A stretch of DNA of 64,000 bases from Bacteroidales bacterium UBA1715 (GTDB lineage: Bacteria; Bacteroidota; Bacteroidia; Bacteroidales; UBA1715): assembly GCA_002317135.1 (NCBI GenBank), contig DCIX01000021.1, forward strand, positions 101,816 to 165,815, in the 5' to 3' direction. A program made the translations under genes and the position numbers. Under the pieces are notes generated by a model. The model worked only from the letters and a program-made list of their open reading frames with translations. It searched no databases and had not been told where the DNA came from. This document shows, one piece after another, positions 44,915 to 52,357 of the stretch; the first letter of the stretch is position 1; each line of letters begins with the position of its first letter.

Positions 44915-45472
44915 ATGTTAACAATAGATTTAGCAGGTCAATCAAGAACCAATCTTGGTAAAAAAGAATCAAAACATTTGCGTGCAGCAGGTTCAATCCC
45001 TTGCGTATTGTACGGTGTAGGTGAAAACCAAAACTTTACTGTTGAAGCTAAGGCTTTCGATAAAGTTATCATCACTCCAAATGTATATGTTGTAAATTTG
45101 AACATTGATGGTGCTTCTCATAAAGCTATTTTGAAAGAAGTTCAATTCCATCCAGTAACAGACGAAGTTCTTCATGTTGATTTCTTGGAAGTTACAGATG
45201 AAAAACCTTTCGAAATCAAATTACCAATTAAGATTGTTGGTCACTCTGAAGGTGTTAAACAAGGTGGTAAATTGAAAGTAAAAATGCGTAAGATGAAAGT
45301 ATCTGGTTTATTGAAAGATCTTCCAGCTGAATTAGTAGTAGATGTTACTTCTTTAGGTTTAGGTCAATCAATTAAATTGGCTTCTCTTTCATTCGAAGGT
45401 TTGAATATCGAAGATCCAAAATCATCAGTTGTATGTTCAGTACTTGCAACTCGTGATTCAAACAAAAAATAA
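44915..45472 (+). CDS. rplY: 50S ribosomal protein L25, CTC form
   Basis: 185 residues. The N-terminal L25 domain (about 1-92) binds 5S rRNA and includes GKKESKHLRAAGSIPCVLYG; the C-terminal TL5 domain (about 93-180) includes VGHSEGVKQGGKL. This two-domain CTC form is normal outside the Enterobacteria. It precedes pth, a frequent neighbour in many bacteria, though a terminator separates them here. Confidence 0.95.
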   Translation: MLTIDLAGQSRTNLGKKESKHLRAAGSIPCVLYGVGENQNFTVEAKAFDKVIITPNVYVVNLNIDGASHKAILKEVQFHPVTDEVLHVDFLEVTDEKPFEIKLPIKIVGHSEGVKQGGKLKVKMRKMKVSGLLKDLPAELVVDVTSLGLGQSIKLASLSFEGLNIEDPKSSVVCSVLATRDSNKK

Positions 45473-45497
45473 TCAATTTATTTGATTTCTTATACAC

Positions 45498-45531
45498 ATC
45501 CGTCGTTGGTTTTCCAATGACGGATTTTTTT
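45498..45531 (+). terminator. Intrinsic terminator of rplY
   Basis: ATCCGTC-G-TTGG pairs with CCAA-T-GACGGAT around TTTT, followed by a T run. Confidence 0.88.
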
Positions 45532-45598
45532 GTATATTTTTATTCCGAAAATTTTTTGAAGGTAAATACCTTATTTTTTTACAATTCTAATAATCCAG

Positions 45599-46162
45599 AT
45601 GAAATACTTAATAGTTGGTCTTGGTAATATAGGAGATGAGTATGTTAATACTCGTCACAATATTGGGTTTGTTTTAGTTGATGCTTTGGCAAAAACTCTA
45701 AATGCAACTTTTAAGGTTGATCGTTTAGCAAGTGTTGCAACGGCAAGTTATAAGTCTAGACAGTTGGTTCTTATAAAACCAAGTACTTATATGAATTTAT
45801 CTGGAAAGGCTGTACATTATTGGATGCAAAAGGAGAAAATTCCTATTGAACACGTTCTTGTGTTAGTTGATGATCTTGCTCTTCCTTTTGGAACATTACG
45901 AATGAAAGGAAAGGGTAGCGCTGGCGGACATAATGGATTAAAAAATATCCAAGAATTAGTTGGCGGTGAAAATTATGCAAGAATGCGTTTTGGTGTTGGA
46001 AATAATTTTTCAAAAGGTCAACAAATTGATTTTGTGTTAGGGGAGTGGAGTGATGAAGAAAAAACTCAAATTCCTGTTGTTGCAGAAAAAGCAGTTTCAG
46101 CTATACAAATGTTTGTTACGATTGGTTTAGAAAAGGCGATGACATTTGCAAACCAAAAATAA
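45599..46162 (+). CDS. pth: Peptidyl-tRNA hydrolase
   Basis: 187 residues. GLGNIGDEYVNTRHNIGF holds the catalytic His, KPSTYMNLSGKAV the substrate-binding Asn, and VDDLALPFGTLRMKGKGSAGGHNGLKNI the conserved Asp/Gly loop. It releases peptides from prematurely dropped tRNA and is essential in most bacteria. Confidence 0.95.
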   Translation: MKYLIVGLGNIGDEYVNTRHNIGFVLVDALAKTLNATFKVDRLASVATASYKSRQLVLIKPSTYMNLSGKAVHYWMQKEKIPIEHVLVLVDDLALPFGTLRMKGKGSAGGHNGLKNIQELVGGENYARMRFGVGNNFSKGQQIDFVLGEWSDEEKTQIPVVAEKAVSAIQMFVTIGLEKAMTFANQK

Positions 46163-46186
46163 GACAATTAACATATTTTAATATTT

Positions 46187-46226
46187 AAAGTGGTTAAATT
46201 TGTTAAATGAATTTAACCACTTTTTT
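46187..46226. terminator. Strong intrinsic terminator after pth
   Basis: AAAGTGGTTAAATT (46187-46200) pairs perfectly with AATTTAACCACTTT (46210-46223) around a 9-base loop, then a T run. Confidence 0.9.
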
Positions 46227-46634
46227 ATTTTGTGTTTTTTATTGTAGTACTGTTAACAAAAACAAAATGTAGATATTTAGCCAAGGCTTACAATCTGTAA
46301 GTATTTGGTTATTTGTTATTTTTATTTGTTTATCAGTCATTAAATCAATTATTTACATAGTTTATTTTATTTATTAGTTTAACAATAAAACTAGTTATTT
46401 AAGGTTTTGTACGGTGTATTTGTGTTTTATATTTTATAAATAATTGTAAATCAGCAAATTAGTATATTTATATTTATTTATACTTTAAGTGGTTGTTTAG
46501 TATTCTTTAGTTTTTTCTCTTTTATATATATGTGGTGCTGGTTGATTTTATTTTTTAATTAAAATTTGTTAATTCGTAAATGTTACAAATGTTAAATAAA
46601 AATTATTTACATTTGTAAATCAAAATTTACAAGT
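46227..46634. promoter_or_regulatory. AT-rich gap with TTACA/TGTAA inverted repeats before the XRE gene
   Basis: No gene is seen in this stretch. It holds the palindrome CTTACA-ATC-TGTAAG at 46287-46301 and ATTTACATTTGTAAAT at 46605-46620, which share TTACA/TGTAA half-sites; more half-sites lie at about 46575-46592 (GTAAATGTTACAAATG) and TTTACAAG just before the ATG. The second palindrome covers the TACATTTG -7 box (46608-46615), as an autoregulatory operator would. Binding is inferred. Confidence 0.55.
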
Positions 46635-47075
46635 ATGAACGATGAATTTGCTATAAATAAACGTATACAGCAAGTAATGCAAGAGAAAGGTCTTACTAAT
46701 ACTATGTTTGCAGAGGCGATAGGTGTGAATAAATCATCTATATCTCAGTTACTGGCTGAGCGAAATAAGCCGAGTTTGGATTTCTTAGAAAAGCTGTTGC
46801 GTACATATAAAGACGTGGATGCCAATTGGTTACTACGTGGTGAATCGTCTTCTGTTAAAAAAGAACCTGTACAAATAGAGTTATTTCCTGAAGTTGATTC
46901 GTCTAATGTAATTTCGGAAACTCGTGTTGTCGAAAAAGAAAAGTCTAATTTTTTAGAGTCGGAAACTGCAAAAAATCGAGTTATTTCGGGTGAGAATCCA
47001 AATCAAGAAAAAATAATCGAAAAAATCGTTACTTTCTATTCTGATAAATCGTTTGAGGTGTATAAACCAGTTTAA
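46635..47075 (+). CDS. XRE-family HTH regulator
   Basis: 146 residues. Residues about 8-65 are a helix-turn-helix of the Cro/CI type: RIQQVMQEKGLTNTMFAEAIGVNKSSISQLLAERNKPSLDFL (recognition helix near NKSSISQLL), followed by DANWLLRGE, a typical exit of this group. The remaining 75 residues are polar with no recognised domain. Preceded by a long AT-rich region with inverted repeats over its promoter, which suggests negative autoregulation. No phage or toxin gene is adjacent. Confidence 0.88.
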   Translation: MNDEFAINKRIQQVMQEKGLTNTMFAEAIGVNKSSISQLLAERNKPSLDFLEKLLRTYKDVDANWLLRGESSSVKKEPVQIELFPEVDSSNVISETRVVEKEKSNFLESETAKNRVISGENPNQEKIIEKIVTFYSDKSFEVYKPV

Positions 47076-47100
47076 CTAATTGAAAAATAATGTTTTATAG

Positions 47101-47140
47101 GAAGCAGAGATGTGATATTTCATATCTCTGCTTCTTTTTA
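47101..47140. terminator. Terminator between the XRE and RNA methyltransferase genes
   Basis: GAAGCAGAGAT (47101-47111) pairs with ATCTCTGCTTC (47124-47134), followed by TTTTT. It lies between two convergent genes, but the T run favours the plus strand. Confidence 0.85.
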
Positions 47141-48547
47141 TTATTTCTGTTCTAATAATACAACATTTTCGACATGTTGTGTGTGAGGAAACATATCTAC
47201 TGATTGTGATTTTTTGATATTGTATGCTACAGATAATAATTGTAAATCACGTGCTTGGGTTGCAGGATTGCAGCTTACGTACACGATTCGTTTAGGCATA
47301 GCTCGTAAAATTGTATCTACTACATCTTGGTGCATACCTGCACGTGGTGGGTCGGTAATGATTACATCTGGCTTGCCGTGTTTGTTTATGAATTCGTCGT
47401 TTAATATGTCTTTCATGTCTCCAGCATAGAAAAGGGTATTGCTGATGCAATTTATTTGCGAATTAACTTTAGCATCTTCTATTGCTTCTGGAACATATTC
47501 AATTCCAATTACTTGCTTTGCTTTCTTTGCAACAAAGTTTGCAATTGTTCCAGTACCTGTATATAGGTCATAAACAAGCTCATTGCCAGTAAGTTGAGCG
47601 AAGTTTCTTGCTATTTTATATAACTCGTAGGCTTGGTTTGAATTTGTTTGATAAAATGATTTCGGACCGATTTTGAATTGTAGGTCTTCCATGTGTTCTA
47701 TAACATAATCTTTACCATAGAATGTGTGTACATCTTGGTCGCCGATAGTATCGTTTGCCTTTTGGTTAATGATATATAGAAGAGACGTAATTTGCTTAAA
47801 TTCAGATTGTAACGCAGAAAGTAAACCATGTATTTGCTCTTGATTGTTTTCGTAAAAAACAACAATTACCATGCATTCCCCTGTAGTAGTGGTTCGTATT
47901 ATTAAATTACGAAGTAGGCCTGCATGATTACGAATATCAAAGAATGTTAAACCGTTGTGCAATGCGTATGCACGAATAAAATTTCTAATCTCGTTACTTG
48001 GACTATCTTGTAGTGTACAATGTTGAATATCAACTACTTTATCAAACAAATGTGGTACGTGGAAACCAAGAGCGTTTGAATCTTTTATTTCGGCGTTTGT
48101 TTTTACTTCTTCTTCTGTAATCCAACGTTTGTTTGAAAAAGTAAATTCCAATTTGTTTCGGTAGTATTTTGTTTGTTGTGAGCCGAGTATTGGGAGAAAT
48201 TCTTCTACTTCTACGTGCCCGATGCGTTCTAATTGGTCTTTGGCTTGTTTTTCCTTATAGAATAATTGTTTTTCGTACGGAAGAATCTGCCATTTACAAC
48301 CACCACAAGTGCCAAAGTGTTCGCAAAATGCAGGAACTCTGTCTGTACTTGGTGTTACAATGTTTATTACGCGACCTTCATAGTATCGTTTACGTTTTTT
48401 TGTAACCTGAATGTTTACGATATCTCCAGGGATAACACCCTCGACGAATATAACCATATCGTCTATTTTTGCTAATGCGTTACCTTCGGCAGCGACATCG
48501 GTAATCAATACATTTTCGAATATTGGTAAATTTTTCTTTCGACTCAC
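47141..48547 (-). CDS. TrmA/RlmD-family RNA (uracil-5-)-methyltransferase
   Basis: 468 residues with a GTG start (48545-48547). Order: TRAM domain (about 8-65); iron-sulfur cysteines in CEHFGTCGGCKWQ; a central RNA-binding insert; and the SAM domain with DLYTGTGTIANFVA, TDPPRAGMH and the nucleophile Cys in YVSCNPAT. It methylates C5 of a uridine in 23S rRNA (RlmD/RlmCD type) or tRNA (TrmA type); the Fe-S motif favours the rRNA enzymes. TATTTTTG on the minus strand at 48586-48593 is a likely -7 box. Confidence 0.88.
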   Translation of the reverse strand: MSRKKNLPIFENVLITDVAAEGNALAKIDDMVIFVEGVIPGDIVNIQVTKKRKRYYEGRVINIVTPSTDRVPAFCEHFGTCGGCKWQILPYEKQLFYKEKQAKDQLERIGHVEVEEFLPILGSQQTKYYRNKLEFTFSNKRWITEEEVKTNAEIKDSNALGFHVPHLFDKVVDIQHCTLQDSPSNEIRNFIRAYALHNGLTFFDIRNHAGLLRNLIIRTTTTGECMVIVVFYENNQEQIHGLLSALQSEFKQITSLLYIINQKANDTIGDQDVHTFYGKDYVIEHMEDLQFKIGPKSFYQTNSNQAYELYKIARNFAQLTGNELVYDLYTGTGTIANFVAKKAKQVIGIEYVPEAIEDAKVNSQINCISNTLFYAGDMKDILNDEFINKHGKPDVIITDPPRAGMHQDVVDTILRAMPKRIVYVSCNPATQARDLQLLSVAYNIKKSQSVDMFPHTQHVENVVLLEQK

Positions 48548-48577
48548 GGTATTTGTATCTTTTAGTCCAAATATTTT

Positions 48578-48593
48578 TATTTTTGCAAAAATA
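48578..48593. promoter_or_regulatory. Back-to-back -7 boxes of the methyltransferase and YdjM-like genes
   Basis: TATTTTTG on the plus strand at 48578-48585 abuts TATTTTTG on the minus strand at 48586-48593, forming a perfect 16-base palindrome. Plus-strand TTTG at 48552-48555 lies 22 bases upstream of its box. Confidence 0.55.
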
Positions 48594-48602
48594 CCAAAAA
48601 AG

Positions 48603-49541
48603 ATGAATATATTCTCATACTTTCTTATAGGAGCGGCAATTGGATGCTTGTTTGCTGGTAAGAAAATTGGAAATAAAGCCTTATTATATGGTGGGGTGTG
48701 TGCTTTGTTCCCTTGTTTAGACGAAGGTTTGGCATTGTTTTTTTCTTGTCCTGCTTCGCTGTATGTTGCTGGTGGTGTGAGTCATTCTTTGTTATATTGC
48801 ATTCTTCTTGCACCTATATTAGGTTGGATTTTACGGAAATTTGTTTCTAAGGATTTGACCGTAGTTTCGTGGTCGGTATTTGCGTTTTTGGCAATGGTAT
48901 CTCATTGTGTATTTGATATTTTGCGCGTACGCGGTGTTGGTATTTTAGAACCTTTTGTTCACAAACGATTGGCGTTGTCTATAATACCGGATGTTGAATT
49001 TTTGAGTTGTATTCCTTTATTGTTTTCGTTTATTGCAGCAATGGTATTAAAGGATTTAAAACAAAAGCGTTTGATATCATGGTTTGGAATGTTTTTAACT
49101 TCTATTTTTGTTACGTTTGCGTTTTTGAATAAGCTTTCTGTTCAGGCTGATTTTGAGAGACGATTGGATGAGCAAGATGTTCGTTATTCTCGAAGTGAAG
49201 TTTTTCCTGTTGAAAATACATTGTTTATATGGAATTGTATAGCGCAGGATCGTGATGGTTTTTGGATGTGTTATCAGTCGAATTTAAGCAAAAATGATTT
49301 TGACTATAATTTGGCATTACGAAATGATTACTATCTATTTGAGTTAGAGGATTGTATGGCGGTTAAAAGGCTTACTGCCTATACTCGTTATTTTTATGTT
49401 GTTGAACCAACTGTCAATCATACTGTATTGTTGCACGATTTGCGATATGCGAGACAAGGATTGCGTTCAACTGATCCATACGATAAGTCGTATCATATTT
49501 ATGTAGACGAAAATAAAACTGTTTTAATTGACGAAAAATAA
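48603..49541 (+). CDS. YdjM-like membrane-bound metal-dependent hydrolase family protein
   Basis: 312 residues from MNIFSYFLIG (48603), 17 bases after its -7 box. About five membrane segments in the first 180 residues, with GGVSHSLLYCI and VSHCVFDILRVRG supplying His and Asp in the pattern of the YdjM/DUF457 family. The C-terminal 130 residues are soluble and not recognised. The hydrolase activity is a family label, not shown. The DUF4250 gene follows by a one-base overlap. Confidence 0.75.
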   Translation: MNIFSYFLIGAAIGCLFAGKKIGNKALLYGGVCALFPCLDEGLALFFSCPASLYVAGGVSHSLLYCILLAPILGWILRKFVSKDLTVVSWSVFAFLAMVSHCVFDILRVRGVGILEPFVHKRLALSIIPDVEFLSCIPLLFSFIAAMVLKDLKQKRLISWFGMFLTSIFVTFAFLNKLSVQADFERRLDEQDVRYSRSEVFPVENTLFIWNCIAQDRDGFWMCYQSNLSKNDFDYNLALRNDYYLFELEDCMAVKRLTAYTRYFYVVEPTVNHTVLLHDLRYARQGLRSTDPYDKSYHIYVDENKTVLIDEK

Positions 49542-49726
49542 TGGATACTTTACCAATAAACGATATTCCAATGTTGGTTTCTGCAATAAACTTTTTATTG
49601 CGTGATAAGTTGTTCGATAATTTAGATGAAATCTGCGAACATTATGATTTACAACGAAATGAGCTTGAACAGAAGATGAAGGAAAATGGTTTTGAGTATT
49701 CGGAAGAATTGAAAAAGTTCTGGTAG
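49541..49726 (+). CDS. DUF4250 small protein
   Basis: 61 residues. LPINDIPMLVSAINFLLRDK and NGFEYSEELKKFW match the small DUF4250 family found in Bacteroides and Clostridia; function unknown. Coupled at both ends, by an ATAATGG junction before and TAGTG after. Confidence 0.75.
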   Translation: MDTLPINDIPMLVSAINFLLRDKLFDNLDEICEHYDLQRNELEQKMKENGFEYSEELKKFW

Positions 49727-49980
49727 TGATTACGAAAGATTGTATAGAATCAGCCTATTGTTTCTGCCACCAGAAGTGGAATATCTATTCAAAATCTACG
49801 ATGGATTGGCAGAAAGATGATATTGAATATGCTATTGCAAGTTATGTTGATGGTATGGATACTGAATTGTATGCGTATCTTTCGGCTGGCAATACAGAAT
49901 TTTTGCGCGATCATACGAATTTCGCTTCTGATATTCAGCGAGCAATAGTTCTTTTGGAACAGATGATGGAATCAAAATAA
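49726..49980 (+). CDS. Small conserved-looking protein of unknown function
   Basis: 84 residues starting at a GTG that overlaps the TAG of the DUF4250 gene. No family is recognised. The sequence is acidic and probably helical (CFCHQKWNIYSKSTMDWQKDDIEYAIASY), with no signal peptide. The overlap and matching frame use suggest it works with its neighbour. Confidence 0.6.
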   Translation: MITKDCIESAYCFCHQKWNIYSKSTMDWQKDDIEYAIASYVDGMDTELYAYLSAGNTEFLRDHTNFASDIQRAIVLLEQMMESK

Positions 49981-49984
49981 TTGG

Positions 49985-49992
49985 TATTTTTG
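49985..49992 (+). promoter_or_regulatory. Putative -7 box directly before the YggS gene
   Basis: TATTTTTG ending six bases before the ATG at 49999, with no TTTG at proper spacing. Confidence 0.35.
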
Positions 49993-49998
49993 TGTGTT

Positions 49999-50676
49999 AT
50001 GATACAAGAAAATCTTAAACGAATAATGGCAACAATCCCTGAAGGGGTTACGCTTTTGGCTGTTTCAAAAACAAAGCCAGAATGTGATATTATGGAGGCC
50101 TACGAATTTGGTGTTCGTGACTTTGGAGAAAATAAAGTTCAAGAAATGACACGAAAATATGAGGCTTTGCCAAAGGATATTCGTTGGCATTTGATTGGTC
50201 ATCTTCAGACAAATAAGGTGAAGTATATTGCTCCGTATGTGCACCTTGTACATAGTGTTGATTCCTTGAAATTGTTGCAAGAAATAAATAAGGAGGCACA
50301 AAAGTGTAATCGTGTGATTTCTTGTTTGTTGCAATTTCATACAGCATCAGAAGAAACAAAGTTTGGTTTATTACAAGACGAAGCTGTTCAAATACTTGAA
50401 AGCGAGTCGTATAAACAGATGCAGAATGTTCAAATTTGTGGTGTAATGGGTATGGCAACCAATACGGATAGTACAGATTTGATACATCAAGAATTTAAGC
50501 ATCTGAAATCGATATTTGATTTTTTGAAGAATAATTATTTTTCTGATAATCAGAGTTTTAAAACGATTTCAATGGGTATGTCGCAAGATTATCCAATAGC
50601 GATAGAAGAAGGAAGTACAATTGTGCGAGTTGGTAGTTCTATCTTTGGAGAACGCGATTATTCTAAGCAATCTTAG
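49999..50676 (+). CDS. YggS-family pyridoxal-phosphate homeostasis protein
   Basis: 225 residues from MIQENLKRIM (49999). The PLP lysine lies in LLAVSKTKP; FGENKVQEM, WHLIGHLQTNKVKYI, KFGL and SMGMSQDYPIAIEEGSTIVRVGSSIFG are the family blocks. It is a single-domain alanine-racemase-like barrel that binds PLP and buffers its level; no enzyme activity is established. It ends exactly where the convergent gene ends, with no terminator between. Confidence 0.92.
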   Translation: MIQENLKRIMATIPEGVTLLAVSKTKPECDIMEAYEFGVRDFGENKVQEMTRKYEALPKDIRWHLIGHLQTNKVKYIAPYVHLVHSVDSLKLLQEINKEAQKCNRVISCLLQFHTASEETKFGLLQDEAVQILESESYKQMQNVQICGVMGMATNTDSTDLIHQEFKHLKSIFDFLKNNYFSDNQSFKTISMGMSQDYPIAIEEGSTIVRVGSSIFGERDYSKQS

Positions 50677-51372
50677 TTAGTCTAAAAAGAAAATCCCGCC
50701 ACCGTCGTATAATTCCCCTCGGTGTAGTTCTACTATTTTGCATTTATGCGAAAAGATGAATGACTGTATTCTTTCTCCATCTTTATGTTTTGATAGTGAA
50801 CCATTTATGTAGATAGTGTCGTGGTATTTCCCAAAACAACCGCCTATGAAACCATTTTTGTATGGTGGTAAATTGATGCCTATTGGGGAAATGTACAAAT
50901 GCTCAAGATGTAGCCTTTCTAATACGGAAGAAATGCCTTGGTCTGATGTGATAAATACATTTTCGGCTATTTCAAAAAGTGAACATCTGGTATATGCTTG
51001 TGGTAGTTCGATGAATTGTTTAGTTGTATTTTCTTCTTTGATTGTCTTGTCTGTGTATCCTCTTTTATGAAATATGAAAGAATTGGTAATGAGACAATTA
51101 TAAGGTGTTGAATCAGATAATGAAGTACCAACTATTTTTTCTCCAATATGAATGTTATTGCGTTTTTGAAGCTGGTCTTGAATTTCTTTGGGGGTATTTG
51201 GAGCGATAATGAAGTCGCTTCCGTTTTGTGCTATGAATATGTCTGGATGACCAGCAATTGCGTCGTATGTGATGTTTTTAGTTATAAATGGAATGACGGA
51301 AAAATCTTTTGATAGATTTTCCAATGCTTCTTCGGGACTCCGAGCGTCAATAACGACAATAGGTGAATTCAT
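50677..51372 (-). CDS. Protein of unknown function, possibly DUF6873 (GME fold)
   Basis: 231 residues, no signal peptide. Short strand blocks (HPDIFIAQNG, GGCFGKYHDTIYINGS, ELYDGGGIFFLD) look like the repeated beta-beta-alpha units of guanidino-group-modifying (amidinotransferase-like) folds, and I recall a Bacteroidota family DUF6873 with such an end. This is recall rather than a search result. Its start overlaps the radical SAM gene by 26 bases, so the two are co-expressed. Confidence 0.55.
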   Translation of the reverse strand: MNSPIVVIDARSPEEALENLSKDFSVIPFITKNITYDAIAGHPDIFIAQNGSDFIIAPNTPKEIQDQLQKRNNIHIGEKIVGTSLSDSTPYNCLITNSFIFHKRGYTDKTIKEENTTKQFIELPQAYTRCSLFEIAENVFITSDQGISSVLERLHLEHLYISPIGINLPPYKNGFIGGCFGKYHDTIYINGSLSKHKDGERIQSFIFSHKCKIVELHRGELYDGGGIFFLD

Positions 51373-52357
51373 ATCCAGTAAGAATAGGGTCTATGTTGAA
51401 AAAGACATTTTTATACAGTTGAAGCAATTCTTTTTTGTTTTTTGAATTGTATCCAATAGCGTTGTTTATTTCTTCGTAACTTGTAAATATGCTGATATTC
51501 TTTTGTTTGCAATTATTTTGCATTACTTGTTTTAGTTTATCTTTCCATATTTCTGACAGAACAAGTTCTTTGAATGAAGGATGGAATGGACCAGCAAGTA
51601 GGTGTTCTTTGTTGGTAAAATCTTTGTTTGGATGTAAGCCAACTTTAAGAACTGTAATGTTATTTTTTATGAATAGACTATAAATGTCTTTGGTCCAATC
51701 AATTGCGTCTTCGGTGGATAGTGGAGTGTATTTCCCTCGGTTGTATAAAGTTGCCAAAGGTGTGTCGGAAACGACTAAGGTAGGATAGATGCGTGTTGTT
51801 TCTGCACCAAAGTCAATAATATCTTGTGCGGTTTGTAGGGAGATTTCTTTTGTGTCTCCAGGTAGGCCGATCATCATTTGTAGGCCCAATCGAAATCCGT
51901 ATTCTTTTATTTTTTGTGAGGCGTTTTGAATAGCTTCACGATTGTGTCCACGGCCGGATAGTCGTAGGATTTCGTCATTTGTGGATTGTGCACCGAGTTC
52001 GATATCCTGAACATTGTATTTCTGTAGCATTGCTAAGATTTCGTCCGTTATGTAATCAGGGCGGGTAGATAGTCGTATGCTGGAAACTTGTTTTGTTTTT
52101 ATAAATGGTTGAACTACTTGCAGATATGATTCCTGTGTTTCAATAGGCAAGCCTGTAAAACTGCCACCGAAAAATGCAACCTGAATCGTGTAATCAGAAG
52201 GAATCGTTGCTAAATTTCTTTCAATTATTTGCCTTGTTTCGTCTATCGACGGAATGTGTTCTTGTGAACTGATGTGATTCTGGTTACAGAAAATGCATTG
52301 ATGCGGACACGCAAGTTGTGGCAAAAAGATTGGAATGTTTGCGTGATTTCTTCCCAT
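51347..52357 (-). CDS. Radical SAM protein, Elp3-like catalytic fold
   Basis: 336 residues from MGRNHANIPIF (ATG 52355-52357, overlapping the mutS2 stop). The cluster motif is Cys17, Cys21, Cys24 (CPHQCIFC), followed by FFGGSFTGLP, STRPDYIT, ELGAQSTND and GLPGDT, which match the Elp3/HemN-like radical SAM group. It lacks the acetyltransferase domain of true Elp3. The same fold is annotated as YhcC/TIGR01212-like in other genomes; a tRNA or cofactor role is likely but not shown. Confidence 0.8.
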   Translation of the reverse strand: MGRNHANIPIFLPQLACPHQCIFCNQNHISSQEHIPSIDETRQIIERNLATIPSDYTIQVAFFGGSFTGLPIETQESYLQVVQPFIKTKQVSSIRLSTRPDYITDEILAMLQKYNVQDIELGAQSTNDEILRLSGRGHNREAIQNASQKIKEYGFRLGLQMMIGLPGDTKEISLQTAQDIIDFGAETTRIYPTLVVSDTPLATLYNRGKYTPLSTEDAIDWTKDIYSLFIKNNITVLKVGLHPNKDFTNKEHLLAGPFHPSFKELVLSEIWKDKLKQVMQNNCKQKNISIFTSYEEINNAIGYNSKNKKELLQLYKNVFFNIDPILTGYEFTYCRY

